Origin: Plasmodiophora brassicae
Lineage: Eukaryota; Endomyxa; Phytomyxea; Plasmodiophorida; Plasmodiophoridae
DNA length: 64,000 nucleotides
Reading direction: 5' to 3'
Assembly: GCA_039704465.1 (NCBI GenBank)
Contig: JASFAU010000001.1
Location: 496,001 to 560,000, forward strand
In this document: in pieces, positions 11,504 to 22,390 of the stretch
How the letters are laid out: the number at the start of each line of letters is the position of its first letter
Numbering within the stretch: position 1 is the stretch's first letter
Translations under genes and position numbers: made by a program
The notes under the pieces: generated by a model
What the model was told of the DNA's origin: nothing
The model's input: the letters and a program-made list of their open reading frames with translations, nothing else
The model's database searches: none

Positions 11504-12070
11504 GGTTTCAACAGAATGCGGCGGCGGTGGTGGCGGCGGGCCACGGCCCAACTGCGCACTGAATCCAGAAATAGAAAACGCCGCCACCGTTGACCGGACT
11601 GCGGTCTGCCCAACGAGACATCGCTTGTTGCGCGAGTGCCCACCATCCGCCCCATGTGTCCGAAAGGACCGGCGTTACGGCCCTGAGCTCACGTCGGGCT
11701 TGGTGTAGAGGAAGCGCAACGGCGCCCATTGTCCGATGGGCAATGAGGGTTTTCGTCTGGACATGAAGCATCAGAAGTAGCGCTTGCTGGCGCTTGACCG
11801 CGGGCATCGAAGCTCGAGTACGACCAGGTCGATGGCGACAATTGTTGAAAAAGCGCGTAAACGGTGCCCTTAACTATGAAGAGCCACAGCATGGGCGCCA
11901 TGACCGCGGCCGATGAGGAGATCAAGAGGCACTGCGCGCGATCGACCTGCTCCAGCTGGTCGTTTCGAGCCCATACCTTTTTCCGCTCGTTATGCTGTCA
12001 TGCGCGCTATCGTGTTTACTAGATTATATGGTGGCTCAATAAGGTACTCTGTAAAGTCAGTCAGCAACGC
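11504..12070. other. Intergenic region
   Basis: About 570 bp between the ankyrin gene start and the stop of the first 7TM gene. It includes the alternative 28-codon in-frame extension of the ankyrin gene with a polyproline run. Nothing else is supported. Confidence 0.4.
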
Positions 12071-13116
12071 CTATGTCAACTGCAGCGCCGATCGATTCAC
12101 GAACACGGTGGCGGGTCGAAGCTTAGGTTTGACGTCGACTGTCGTCGCCTTCGTTAATGCGGTTTGCTCATAGAGCGCTCTGGGTATCCACCTGAAATAC
12201 ATAATCAGCCGTATCATTGCACCCAGGTTTCCTCCACAATGGTACGCTGTCGAGCAAGTGCAAACCACTGCGAGGTTGATTGTTACGTCGATGACTCCCA
12301 TCAGGTTCTCAATTGCCATGTGCAATGTGTCAAAGGATCCGAACACGATATCGTTGATGAGGAGGTACATCATGGTGCTAGTCGTAGCCATGAGTGCAAT
12401 TGTGGAAAATGTCAGGTTTCGATGTGCGATTGTTTCCAGCCTTTCATTGCGGGCCTGCCCTGCCCCGGATGACTCGTCTGATTTCGCCATGCGAGCCTGG
12501 TGCTCGCGTAGAGATGTCGTAAATTTGTAGATCAGTAGCACAGAGAACGTAAACGCGGCCAGAACGAACATGATGACTACGTAGACAGGGTAGTAAGGCA
12601 CGCACACGCCATAGTGTTCGTCGACGTGGCCTCTCGAAACAGCGGCTGTGAAGACAGCGAACGGGACGACGCTGATGATCCCGCTTTGGATCACTCTCAT
12701 TAGCAGTGTCGACCTGGCGTGCTCATCGACAAGCAGCGCACGGCAATATAAGAATTGCAGGACCGAGCCGATGGTAGCACAGTCTACACATATGTATCAT
12801 CCCCATCCAGTCAGATTAGCTCGATGAAGTTCAGTACCTGGCACGACTTACAGAAGAAGCTGAGGAGCCCACCGGCGACAACGTCGCACAGGTGCGCTTG
12901 CGACGACGCCCACGGGTACAACCATTGGACAGCGACGCAAATCGCGGCGATACATGCAGAGCTCGAGGTGCTCAGAATCGACCCCGTCATTAAAGTGATC
13001 TTGCCCCCTTGGATAATGGTCGCTGTGGCACATACGGCGACCAGAAACGACGATATTGCCAGGAGACTGCCACCAATGCCAATGGCAAGTGCCAGCCCCT
13101 GCACAGCGTCCGCCAT
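12071..13116 (-). CDS. 7TM receptor-like family, copy 1
   Basis: Three exons (13116-12852, 12783-12246, 12191-12071) close in phase into 307 residues. Exon 1 encodes TM1 (LAIGIGGSLLAISSFLVAV), TM2 and the start of TM3. Exon 2 begins at the Y of the TM3 motif and continues GSVLQFLYCRALLVDE, then TM4, the loop ending in VCVPYYPVY, TM5 (FTFSVLLIYKF), the basic loop TSLREHQARMA, TM6, and TM7 with LHMAIENLMG and VCTCSTA. Exon 3 is a cytoplasmic tail starting WIPRAL. Short N-terminus, seven segments, a large basic loop after TM5 and a charged tail fit a G-protein-coupled-receptor-like layout. I see no motif that assigns a known class, so ligand and coupling are unknown. The start is the ATG aligned with the other copies; an ATG 14 codons upstream is also possible. 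Confidence 0.75.
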
Positions 13117-13303
13117 CGCCTCCAGGCGCCTTACTGGGGAGTACAATATGGATTTCATGGTACCTCGTGACGACCCATTATGTCGTATATAGCACACGAA
13201 GCGCTACCGGAAGAACAGGGCACAGGCACACACGCAACGAAGGTCATTTATATAGGTTGGCGAGGGATCTTTGCATCATCGGATCAGCACAGCAATATTG
13301 GAT

Positions 13304-14323
13304 TCAGAGGGAGGATTGGTGGGGTTTCTCGTGGGTGTCGGCCGTCGTTAGTTTGTGAGTGCGCGTCATGCTCACCGTTTTCAACGCTTGCGGTATCCAC
13401 CTGACGCGCAGCTTGTTAGTAATCAGCCATTCGTAATTCCTTACGGGGCGATTAGTACGCGGTCGAGCAAGTGCAAATAACTGTGATGTTGATGGCCACG
13501 TCGATACTGCCGACCAGGTTCTCAATGGCCATGTGCAGTGGATCGTAGGGCGGGAACAGGATGTCGTTGACCAGAAGGCAGACCATGGTGCTGGTTGTGC
13601 CTCCGAGCGCGATCGACGAAAAGAATAGATTCCGGCGGGCGATCTGTGCTAGCTTGTCGTTGCGAGCGTGGGTGCCTGCGCCCTTCTCACTTGGAGACGT
13701 CATGCGTGCCTGATGCTCTCTCAGAGACATTGTGAACTTGTAGATCAGAAGGACGGAAAACGTGGCTGTGGCCACGACCATCAAGACGGCCATATATACC
13801 GGCTCGTACAGGACACACATGCCATATGTCTCGTCGACACCACCACTTGACAGAGCGCTCATAACGATGGCGAACGGGATCACGCCGATGATTCCAATCT
13901 GGATGAGCTTCATCAGCGGGGTCGACCCCGCCGTCTCGTCCACCAGCAACGCACGACAATACAGGAATTGCAGGACGGATCCAACCGTGAGGCAATCTAC
14001 ATGGCCGACAGTATGTCAGTTAGAGCGCGCGCGTCAGCCAGCTATGGATGATGCGTCCTACAGGAGAATGTGACCATCCAGCCGGCAACAATGTTGCACG
14101 CCAACGCTTGCGACGCTGACCACGGGTAAAGCCACATGAACGCGACAGAGGTCCCAGCGATGGTGGCGCTGACCGCAGCGCTTAGGATGGACCCCAACAT
14201 AAGGGAGGCTTTCCCATCCCGAATCATGGTGGTTGCAGTACATACGGCGACAAGAAACGTGCACACCGCCAACGTGGCGCAAGCTATGCCTGTTGCATGC
14301 GCCACCCACTCCACCGTCGACAT
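13304..14323 (-). CDS. 7TM receptor-like family, copy 2
   Basis: Three exons (14323-14062, 13996-13459, 13400-13304) give 298 residues in phase. It starts MSTVEWVAHATGIACATLA, so the conserved TVEW lies at the N-terminus as in copies 4 and 5. Shared blocks are GSVLQFLYCRALLVDE, VDETYGMCVLYEPVY, FSVLLIYKFTMSLREHQARM, RNLFFSSIALGGTTST, LHMAIENLVGSIDVAIN and CTCSTA. The tail exon starts WIPQALK. Hydrophobic profile and exon phases equal those of copy 1, from which it is separated by under 200 bp in head-to-tail order. Function unknown; membrane receptor or channel-like roles both fit. Confidence 0.78.
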
Positions 14324-15079
14324 CGTCCCGGAATATGGGCTTGACTACTTATGAATCAGTTGTACAATTTACGATCCGATCCGGTACTATAATATCGAGG
14401 GCCTGGGAGTATGGCGTGCGTATCCGAGTTGAAATATCGACCATGGATATCGGGCGTACATCTGATCAAGGGGCGAAAGCAGGAAGCACATGATCGATCG
14501 GGCAACGTTCACGTCGGCGCACGGAACCGTCTCCAGGAGCACTCAAATCGAACCGGCACCGGATTATGGCACGAACGCGGATGATGCCACCTTTATACAC
14601 GGCTGGAAACAATTGTACTATGCAACTACGTGGTTAATGACTAGAGCGCGGCCTATCGACATCATGGCAGTGATATTCGAACCAACCCGCTCACCCGCCC
14701 GACCCCGACTAGGGTAACGGGTCAAGAGAGACGCCAGGGTATGAGGTGGTAGGCGCAAGACATTACAACACGGTGCGTACATACGGGCGGATGCCGCCCT
14801 ACGACTCGCATCAGCTTTAAATGAGTGTATACCCCCGATTGTACTTTCGTCTCAGTGAGGCCGTGAGACGCTGCGACCTGGTGGGATTCTCGACCGTGCA
14901 ACTCACGACCCTGTTTCAAACGAACCAGATTGAACGAATCAAGGCAGAGCGAAGTTCGGTATCGTCGTACGTGAAGGCGTCCCGGTGACCATGGTAATGC
15001 CCGGGTCCAACAGCACAGTACGACGCAGGCACGCAGCGGAGCGACCGGTGACCAGTCACAAGCCGGCGTTCGCGTCCCA
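14324..15079. other. Intergenic region
   Basis: About 750 bp between the divergently transcribed 7TM copy 2 and coiled-coil genes. It should contain both promoters. Only short, motif-free open frames are present. Confidence 0.4.
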
Positions 15080-16202
15080 ATGGTTCTCAGTGATGTGACG
15101 AACGTTGTCGACGACCACTTCCTCCTGCGCCGCCTGGCGCGAAGGTTATCTTCGCAGCTCGCTGATTGTCGTCTGCAAGCCGAGATCGACAACCTGCGCG
15201 AGCGTCTCGCTCGTCAAGTACGTCAGGGCAGCGTACGAAATCGCCCCGGCGTCTTCTGAACGGTCGATCGGTGGACAGAGGGCGGACCACGAGCTAGACA
15301 TCCGGCGACTTCACGTCGAGCACGGTCGCGTCCTGGCTCGCAAGGTATGCGCCACTAAGACCCGTGTCGCTATGCTCCAACGCCAATGTATGCACACGGC
15401 GAGATCGTTGAACCCTGGCCTGGTTTCGTTACGGACCTGACAGATCAACGACAAGCCGAGCATGCACGCGCGGTGAATCGGTCGCATTTGAAACGCGACG
15501 AACGGCAGCACAGGCACCGATCGACTATGATATGCAAGAAGGTCCAGGAGAGTCAACATCGGTAGGGGAAAGTCGGACGAATCGATGAACGCCTGGTCTA
15601 ATTCGCATTACACCAGATCGCTGGAGCTACTACGAAACCAGCTGGAGACGTCCATCGATATGCAGAGCGATGCGTACAACGTTGTGAAAGCGTTAGCATT
15701 AGACGTGCGCTGGAGCCTTGTCTGCGTCCCCCAACCTTACACACGTCGCAGGCGCTTGAACGATGCTGCCGCTGTTGTCGCCAAGCAGGAAATTACGATC
15801 CTGGTGTTGCAGAAGGAACGAATCGACGTGGAAACGGCAATTGCTAAAGCGGCCGGTGAACGTCAAGCAGTGCGTGATGAGATCGGTCAGCTGGCAGCGG
15901 GGCCTGCATACTGGACATATTCACTCACACGGCATCCAGGATCGCCCGACGACGTGAGAAGCAGACTTCACGCTGTGAAGAAGGCCGTCTCGTCAAGAGA
16001 GTCTGATATCGTCCACACCATCCGATGTCGACGGGTACTGTACCACGGCCTCGACGCGATGGTCAGAGAGCGCGATCAGCTTCACGACCGCCTCCGCAAC
16101 GTCATCGACCTGGTCCAGCAGTGGCGTCTGGCGAAAGAGGTCCATGTCGACAGTGATGTTGAGACCCTGCGGCAAACAGCGACGTCGGCGGAAACGACTT
16201 GA
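15080..16202 (+). CDS. Coiled-coil protein, function unknown
   Basis: Five exons (15080-15217, 15279-15387, 15444-15561, 15617-15673, 15752-16202) join in phase into 290 residues. It is nearly all helical and charged with heptad-like hydrophobics: RLARRLSSQLADCRLQAEI, NLRERLARQ, RRLHVEHGRVLARK, LELLRNQLETSIDMQ and VLQKERIDVETAIAKAAGER. Near residue 190 a less helical stretch (GPAYWTYSLTRHPGSP) breaks the coil. It has no signal peptide or TM segment. I do not recognise the family; basal-body or axonemal coiled-coil proteins look like this, but nothing specific supports that. The exon joins are my inference from splice signals and maintained coil. Confidence 0.65.
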
Positions 16203-17555
16203 TAGGATAAACCTCGATCATCCTGAAACGGTATATGTACGAGAGCAAGATCAGTTACGTCGAGACGGCCAGAACGATAGCCAGGGTGACACAATCGCCA
16301 ACCAGGATGTAGGTCGAGAGACAACCTCGATCAGTTCCCCTCGAGCAGCTGCGATCGCCAGCCTTCGGGATCCGCCTGGTCTGTTCGGCGAAGCATTTCT
16401 ATCGGTGTCGCGAGCTGATGACCGCGCGCCCACGTCGCCAGGTAACAGGCAATGAACGCGTCCGGCGCGGTGGGATCACTCGTGCGCACCAGTGGTTGAC
16501 GTCATTGACTTGTCCCGTCATTGTCCCAGGCAAGCCGTCTTTGCGATCGGCGCAGACCTGCCGCCGAAATCAGATGGCCGGCCCCAGCTCACCACAGGAG
16601 CTGGGTACACGCACCGGCGCATCGTCACATTGTTGGTCACCAGAGAGACAGCTCTGCGTGCCAATGGCTGACCGTAACTTGCGCCGACGTTGTCCCAGGC
16701 AAGCCTGTTTGCTATCAACTTGTATTTATGATTGCATTGATGCTGACGTTACCGGTCGGGCCGGATATCGAACAGGGTCAGTAATCGTTTCGCGTGCGGG
16801 CGAAGACTTGCCCTGACGATGGACATGAAACTTTGCAGATAGAGATGTGGGCGGGTCGCTAGAAGATCCACGACGGACCCGTCGTGTTCAGCGGCCATCG
16901 TGCTTAACATAATGTGAATGCTGCACATGATGAGGACAGCTCGAATGAGGTACGCGGCCCAGCAAGGCAAGGCAGATGTTGAACAGTCTTACAGATGCGC
17001 GGTTCTGCAGGGATGCAGACTGTACGATAGGCGGTGCCGCCATGGGTGCTCGCACTGTCCAGCGTCGGCACATACTCGCTCGGCAACCCAATCGGCATCC
17101 CATGACAGATTCATGTACAGGACCGGCACGCCATACGTTTCGTCCCAGGCGACATCGACCGGCACCTGACCCCATCCCATTCATGATCAGACAGCGGGTC
17201 GACAGCGTATCCGCCGCCCCGTCCACCCTACGTCCTCATCGCCATCGGGCCCCGGCAGCCGGACTCGAGCGCTCAGCACCAACCGCCGCTGATCGCAGTC
17301 CGCCTCCCAGTCGGGCTTGATGTTGGCGACGGCGCGCGCGGACGCTGCGAACACTTCCGCCGTCACACGACCACACGCGTAACCGCCGGCCATTGTCTGC
17401 GCGCGCTCACTGTCACGGCCCACGGGTGACCCGTCCGGAACTTGCAGTTGCTGAGCAGCCAACTCCGGGCGGCATTCCACCTGCTGCTGCGGACAGCTGC
17501 AGCCCCCGGGGCCCGGGGCCGGGACCGCTTCGGGCCACCTGGACCGGACCGCACG
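16203..17555. other. Intergenic region with possible membrane-protein relic
   Basis: About 1.35 kb. On the minus strand near 16749-17200 there are hydrophobic stretches in two frames and a fragment DETYGVPVLYMN (about 17100-17150) that resembles the loop DETYGMCVLYEPVYM of 7TM copy 2. It may be an old decayed 7TM copy, but no exon structure survives. A minus-strand open frame at 17187-17440 upstream of the ankyrin gene has no recognisable content. Confidence 0.25.
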
Positions 17556-18566
17556 ATGCGCCTGGACGACTTCGATGATGACGTCCTGGGTATCGTCGCC
17601 TCGTATGCGACGGATGACGCCGACAGCGTCGTCGTTTACAATGTCTGCCGGCGTCTGCGACGCGCCATTGTCGGGTGTCTGGTGCGCTGCGGGCCGTCCG
17701 CCCTGATTTCGGCCTGCCGGGTCGGGCATGTCGGTTTGGTGCGAGACGTGCTGGCCGATCGGCAGCGACTGGATCCCGGCGCCCATGGCAATGCCGCTAT
17801 ACGGTGGGCGGCCAGTAAAGGGCATGTGCAGGTCGTGCGCATGCTGCTTGAAGACGGACGTGTTGACCCGTCCGCCAACGACGGCGATGCGATTCAGTGT
17901 GCGGCCATTGAAGGTCATGCCGATGTCGTCGCGGTCCTGCTGGCCGACCCACGTGTCGACCCGACTGCGCATGACCATGCAACGATCCGGTGGGCGGTGC
18001 GTTGGGGCCGCGAAGACGTCGTGCGCTGCCTGCTGAAGGACGGTCGGGCGGACCCGGGAGCGCATGGCAATTTCGCGATCCAGGACGCGGCTTCCGAGGG
18101 ATTTGACGGCGTCGTCCAGGAGCTGATTCGCGATGCACGCGTCGACCCGGGCGCTAACAACAGTTTCGCGCTGAGGGGGGCATCCGCCAACGGCCATGTT
18201 CGGGTCGTGCAGGTCCTGCTGAAGGACGCTCGTGCCGACTCGAGCTCCGACGACAACTATGCATTAAGGTGGGCGGCCTGCAATGGGCATGCGGACGTCG
18301 TACAGGTGCTGCTAGGTGATCCACGCGTCGACCCGGGCGCCGACCACAGCTGGGCCATGCGTCACGCGGCATGTAATGGACACGTCCAGGTCGTGCATTT
18401 GCTGCTGGAAGACGGGCGGTCGGATCCAGGCGCCGACGATAACTTCGCCATACGGGAGGCATCCAGATGGGGGTTCACCGCAGTTGTCGACCTGTTACGT
18501 GCTGATGGGCGTGTCGACCCCAACGCAGTACGCGTACCATGGCTTACCCACACTCGGCAGCGCTGA
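17556..18566 (+). CDS. F-box-like ankyrin-repeat protein
   Basis: Single exon. I chose the ATG at 17556 (MRLDDFDDDVLGIVASYAT), because the 38 codons upstream are low-complexity and GC-driven. Length is 336 residues. Residues 1-45 resemble a degenerate F-box (DDVLGIVASY...VCRRLRR). From about residue 48 there follow one partial and eight full ankyrin units of 33 residues with consensus DPGA-D-N-AI-WAA-NGH-VVQ-LL-D-RV. This short-spaced DPx..GH.EVV.LLL.D.RV type is common in amoebae, chytrids and the giant viruses infecting protists. A typical role would be a substrate adaptor in an SCF-like ubiquitin ligase, but this is inferred only from the fold. The copy is intact and lies between the 7TM clusters. 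Confidence 0.8.
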   Translation: MRLDDFDDDVLGIVASYATDDADSVVVYNVCRRLRRAIVGCLVRCGPSALISACRVGHVGLVRDVLADRQRLDPGAHGNAAIRWAASKGHVQVVRMLLEDGRVDPSANDGDAIQCAAIEGHADVVAVLLADPRVDPTAHDHATIRWAVRWGREDVVRCLLKDGRADPGAHGNFAIQDAASEGFDGVVQELIRDARVDPGANNSFALRGASANGHVRVVQVLLKDARADSSSDDNYALRWAACNGHADVVQVLLGDPRVDPGADHSWAMRHAACNGHVQVVHLLLEDGRSDPGADDNFAIREASRWGFTAVVDLLRADGRVDPNAVRVPWLTHTRQR

Positions 18567-18616
18567 CCTACATTCCATATTAGGTGGCGAAAGGTACCCC
18601 GGGTTCACATTAACGT

Positions 18617-19170
18617 AACCGGTTATCGGCACGTTCGGGTTCCGGATTGCTGTTGGAGCGTGTGGCGCTACTCCCGACGCAGAGACGTTCGTGTGGTCAG
18701 TGGGCCCAGAAACCTCGCTGCCAGCAATGTCGTGCATGGCTTGCGCCGCCTGGAAGGTTTTCATCAATCGTCGACGACGCTCTCTCGTTGACCAGCAACG
18801 CTCGACAGTACAGGACTTGCAGAACGGACCCGATGGCCATGGCATCTGCGTTCGTGAGTCTGGCGCAATCCGTATACCGAGACACATAGATTGCAGAAGA
18901 AATACTTTGCAGATCACTGTTTACAATGGCAGCCAAGTGAAGCCCGGCGAATGCGACAAAGCTGCCAGCCTAACAGGAACACAACGTAGCGTTCAGGATG
19001 GATGCAACAAATGAAAAGGTTGAAATGATTCCTCTTGGACCATGTTCATTGCAGTATTTACACATAGCGGCAAGGAAAGTTGCTATGACCATAGAACTGG
19101 TTGAGATCCCATCGACAAGGACCCCCAATCCCACAGCCGAAGTACTCGGCTTCGCCCGCTAGGTGAGCGA
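18617..19170 (-). pseudogene. 7TM receptor-like family, decayed copy 3
   Basis: The minus strand keeps recognisable pieces: exon-1-like SILNATLCSC with an in-frame stop (about 18970-19130), then the exon-2 start MAIGSVLQVLYCRALLVNE (about 18785-18850). After that the frame breaks, and a loop-like fragment (ITGYVNVNPGYLS) ends near 18590. TM4-TM7 are missing. Stop codon, frameshift and truncation make it a pseudogene of the neighbouring 7TM family. Confidence 0.7.
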
Positions 19171-19587
19171 CAACTGAGGCAGGGTACTCGTGCATTTGCT
19201 ACCGATCCGCAGCGATTAGGGACTCACATGCACTGACCGTACCATCATAATTGACGGTTCTTCCGATCCGACGAGCCCCTTGTGGAGTAATAAGTCCTGT
19301 TGTACGAGCAATCGTCCCGTACCGGAAATGCAGCGCCACAAGACCAGCATAGCCCACACCATTGGAGTTACAGTCGACGCACGGCAGGTACTTCCTGATC
19401 TGTAGACGTCACAGTACCGTTGTCCTCCGGAGATCCTGGCGCTGAAGTTGATGACGTGGCGCTTCATTGCAGGGACAGATGTGCGAACCTTCCTCGCTGC
19501 ATTGGAGGTTCACAACAATACATAGCGGCAGGATGTGAACGACCAGCCCTTTTGAATCCAATTTTCGCTGGTGACGAGGCAACGCAC

Positions 19588-21352
19588 ACCGAAAGGTTTA
19601 CGTGGTTCTTCCGCCAGCCACAGTAGGCGACGATATGTACAACGTCCCGCCCAGAGGATTCCGGGTCGGCCTCTGTTGTTCTACCCCAGCATGCGGTTGT
19701 TGATTGCCAGAATCCAGCCCGACAGCCGCTCCATAGCCCTTGCTCGTGCCAACAGATATGATATCATTATTATGAATGATATTCTTTCCCTGATTCTTCA
19801 GACGTCGATGGTTGGAACGTTTCGGGTCGTTGTGTCAATGCTTCCACAGACTTTGCTTCGGCGCCGGCTTGTTACGTCGACGCCTGGCAGGCCGTCAGTC
19901 ACCTAGGCATGGCGCCTGTTATTTGGTCACCAAGTGGTTTGACGATTAGAAGATGAGTAATCCGGTTAATGGTACTGCCGCCCGTAGTTGAGGCGCCATT
20001 GCCCGGCACCGTTTTGGTAGTCGGCACCTGCTTTAGCATTGTAATGATCTTCGCCTTGAGTGATGATGGAATCCACCTGGCGCATCGGATGACGGTTCAG
20101 ACTCATTAGAATACCCCCAGCTCGTGCGTGAAACGTACACATTCGAGCAGGTGCAGATTACTATGCAGTTGATGGACACGTCGACAACGCCAATTAAGTT
20201 TTCGATCGCCATGTGCAGTGGATCGTACGGTGGGAACACGATGTCGTTGATGAGTAGGCAAACCATAGTGCTGGTGGTGAACCCGAGGGCAATGGACGAG
20301 AAGAATAAGTTCCGACGCGCGACCTGCTCCAGCCTGTCGTTGCGCGCGTTGGCGTCCGCGCTACGTCGGTCGCTCTGAGATGCCATACGGGCTTGGTGCT
20401 CGCGTAGCGACGTTGCAAACTTGTAGATCAGTAGGAAAGAGAACGTGGCGCTGGCCAGGACAATCAAGGCAGCCACGTACACAGGATTACGTGGCACACA
20501 CATGCGGTATGTCTCGTTAACTTGACCTGTTGACGTGACGCCAGCAAAGACAGCGAACGGGACCACACCCAATATCCCGAACTGGATCATTTTCATCAAC
20601 TTCGTAGAAGCCGCTTTCTCGTCGACCAGCAACGCACGGCAGTACAGGAATTGCAGAACAGATCCGACAGCCATGGTATCTATCAGGCCCAATTGATCCA
20701 CTTTGTTATCTGCGGGCGTTCGGAGGAATAGGAGCCAGGCTTACAAGAGAAGGACAGGATTCCTCCAGCGACGGCGTTGCATAGTTCTGCTTGCGAAGAC
20801 GACCACGAATAGAGCCACCACATAACCGCAACGCAGGTCGCACCTATGCTGCTGCAGAATGTCGCGCCGAAGATGGACGCCAGCATGAGTGTGATCTTTC
20901 TCTCCTGGATCATGGTGACTACCGTACACAAGGAGGTCAAGAATGCACATGTCGCCAGAGCGGTACCACCAATGCCGGCCGCAGATGCCACCCATTCGAC
21001 AGCCGTCATGTCCGCCATCTCGCTCACTAGGTTCACCCTGCTTGTACACTTAGCGTTAATGGGTTCTCTGGGGCGATCCAGTTAGTCCACTCGTTAGTAT
21101 TGGTGATAACCATGCCACTTTAACGATCGAACCACTAGATGTGCTGGCGCATATGAAATATACGATCAGTCTCGTACTCTGCATACTGATCTGGTCAGTA
21201 CCTTAACCCCGCCATGTGGGAGAGGTTTACTGAAGCCCATAAACGAGTAGTTCGCAGCCGCTGTTTACCTGAGCCCTCCTGCGTGTATCACAGTCGTCCC
21301 TGCATGTAACTAGCAACAAGCCGGATCGGAATTCGGTGCCGTAGCGCGCTAC
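19588..21352. repeat. Segmental duplication, unit 1
   Basis: This segment aligns collinearly with 22391-24138 at an offset of about 2.8 kb. Shared landmarks are the cgaaa(g/t)gtttacgtggtt start, the AGCATG...GCCAGAAT block, all of the 7TM gene, its upstream region and the final TGCCGTAGCGCGCTA. After 21352 the two copies diverge: unit 1 has a unique insert, then the truncated family pseudogene. The duplication is recent enough for intergenic sequence to be alignable by eye. Confidence 0.8.
19899..21018 (-). CDS. 7TM receptor-like family, copy 4
   Basis: Three exons (21018-20745, 20679-20139, 20076-19899) close in phase into 330 residues. It starts MADMTAVEWVASAAGIGG; an ATG six codons upstream is possible. 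Conserved blocks: TLMLASIFGATFCSSIGA (TM2), MAVGSVLQFLYCRALLVDE (TM3), MIQFGILGVVPFAVFAGV (TM4), the loop with NETYRMCVPRNPVY, TM5 ending LLIYKFATSLREHQARMA, RNLFFSSIALGFTTST (TM6), LHMAIENLIGVVDVSIN (TM7) and CTCSNV. The tail exon starts WIPSSLKAKI and is about 59 residues long. This is the near-twin of copy 5 by segmental duplication. Reading frames stay open in both, so purifying selection on both is plausible. Confidence 0.8.
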
Positions 21353-21625
21353 TAGGTGACCGAGTAGGGGGCCTCCGTCCCCCTACCCAATCACCCTTCG
21401 GTGCCGGTTCCGAAGATCGTGGGAAAGTTCGCAGAACGGTAGGTTACCCCGAGCTACGGTAACATGCGGATCTAATTTATTGAAGATCAAGCGCATCATC
21501 ACCATTAATCAGAGCCAGAGAACGCCAGTTAGTGGTAGCTTGCACCTGCCTGCCATACCGGGTTAATCCCTTATGCACCGTGCATTGCACACGATGTCCG
21601 AGCCGAACAGGTATCACTGACAGTA
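21353..21625. other. Unique insert with hairpin in unit 1
   Basis: About 270 bp not found at the equivalent place in unit 2. It contains a perfect inverted repeat: GTAGGGGG at 21364-21371 and CCCCCTAC at 21379-21386 around a 7-nt loop. No gene is seen. It could be a small non-autonomous insertion or a Pol III-type fragment; I cannot decide. Confidence 0.35.
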
Positions 21626-22335
21626 ATGGATCTCTCCGTAGCGTCGTTGCAATTGGCATCCTAGCTGGTCGTCCTCTCTGCGGCGGGCAGGCGTGATGCC
21701 AGGTTGAAACGACCGGTGACTGGGGTGCGGTGCTTTTGTCGCTGACCGGATGTACCTCTATGAGGGGTGATAGACCCGCTGACAACCGCGAGCACGTACG
21801 CGAAGCAGTCCTTCGTCTAAAGCAAGCACGATCGTCACTGTCCGGTGCTGAACGCATCATTCTCAGCGTCGGACAGTTCTTCGGTAACGATCTGCATGTT
21901 GCGGATCCCCGAAGCGCCCGGTATGCTCGGCAGGTCTTATCCTGTATGCCACGAACCCAATCGACCTAACTTCGAGGCCGTGTTCCGCGATTTTGAGCAA
22001 CGACTCATCACTGGCACGGTGTCTCTCATGGTGTCACTTGCCAGTGCGTACTACTGGATCCACCTGCTCGCTGATCAGAACGGCAACAACACAACAGTGC
22101 GCCAACGAGAGACATCAAGGATGTCCGCAGCGAATCTATCAAGATGTCGCGTCGCAGCTGACATCCACAATCCGTTCCTGGGCCCCAGACAACGACCAGG
22201 TCAAGGTGCTCCAATCCATGCTCCAAACCAATCGTCTACCCAACGTATTCGGTATGCGCGACGCGGGTCGATTGCGTTGCCCGATACAGGGAGAATTGCA
22301 CAATTTGCAACAGTTGTGGATGCAATTTTCTGTGG
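21626..22335 (+). pseudogene. Pseudo-nucleotidyltransferase family, truncated copy A
   Basis: This is the unit-1 counterpart of intact copy B. The signal-peptide exon (ATG at 21626) has lost one base relative to copy B and gained others, so it soon reaches a stop. The second exon keeps ADNREHVREAVLRLKQARSS and PNFEAVFRDFEQRLITGTV but is interrupted by frameshifts near 21910 and 22085. The sequence ends near 22335 and then runs into the start of duplication unit 2. The linker and the whole nucleotidyltransferase domain are absent. It was probably broken by the unequal exchange that made the tandem duplication. Confidence 0.8.
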
Positions 22336-22390
22336 AGCATGCGCATGCCGCCGGCACGTTGATTTAATGGCGTCGACGACCTGCGCGTGC

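Noticed and set aside
17187..18197. A 336-residue minus-strand open frame over the ankyrin gene
   Set aside because: Antisense of ankyrin repeats, showing mirrored periodicity only. A weak resemblance between RVTAEVF here (about 17350) and RITADVF near 38970 was judged coincidental.
17556..18566. Ankyrin gene as a giant-virus insertion
   Set aside because: The repeat type is common in giant viruses but equally in protist hosts. No neighbouring viral gene, capsid or polymerase is present, so transfer cannot be argued.
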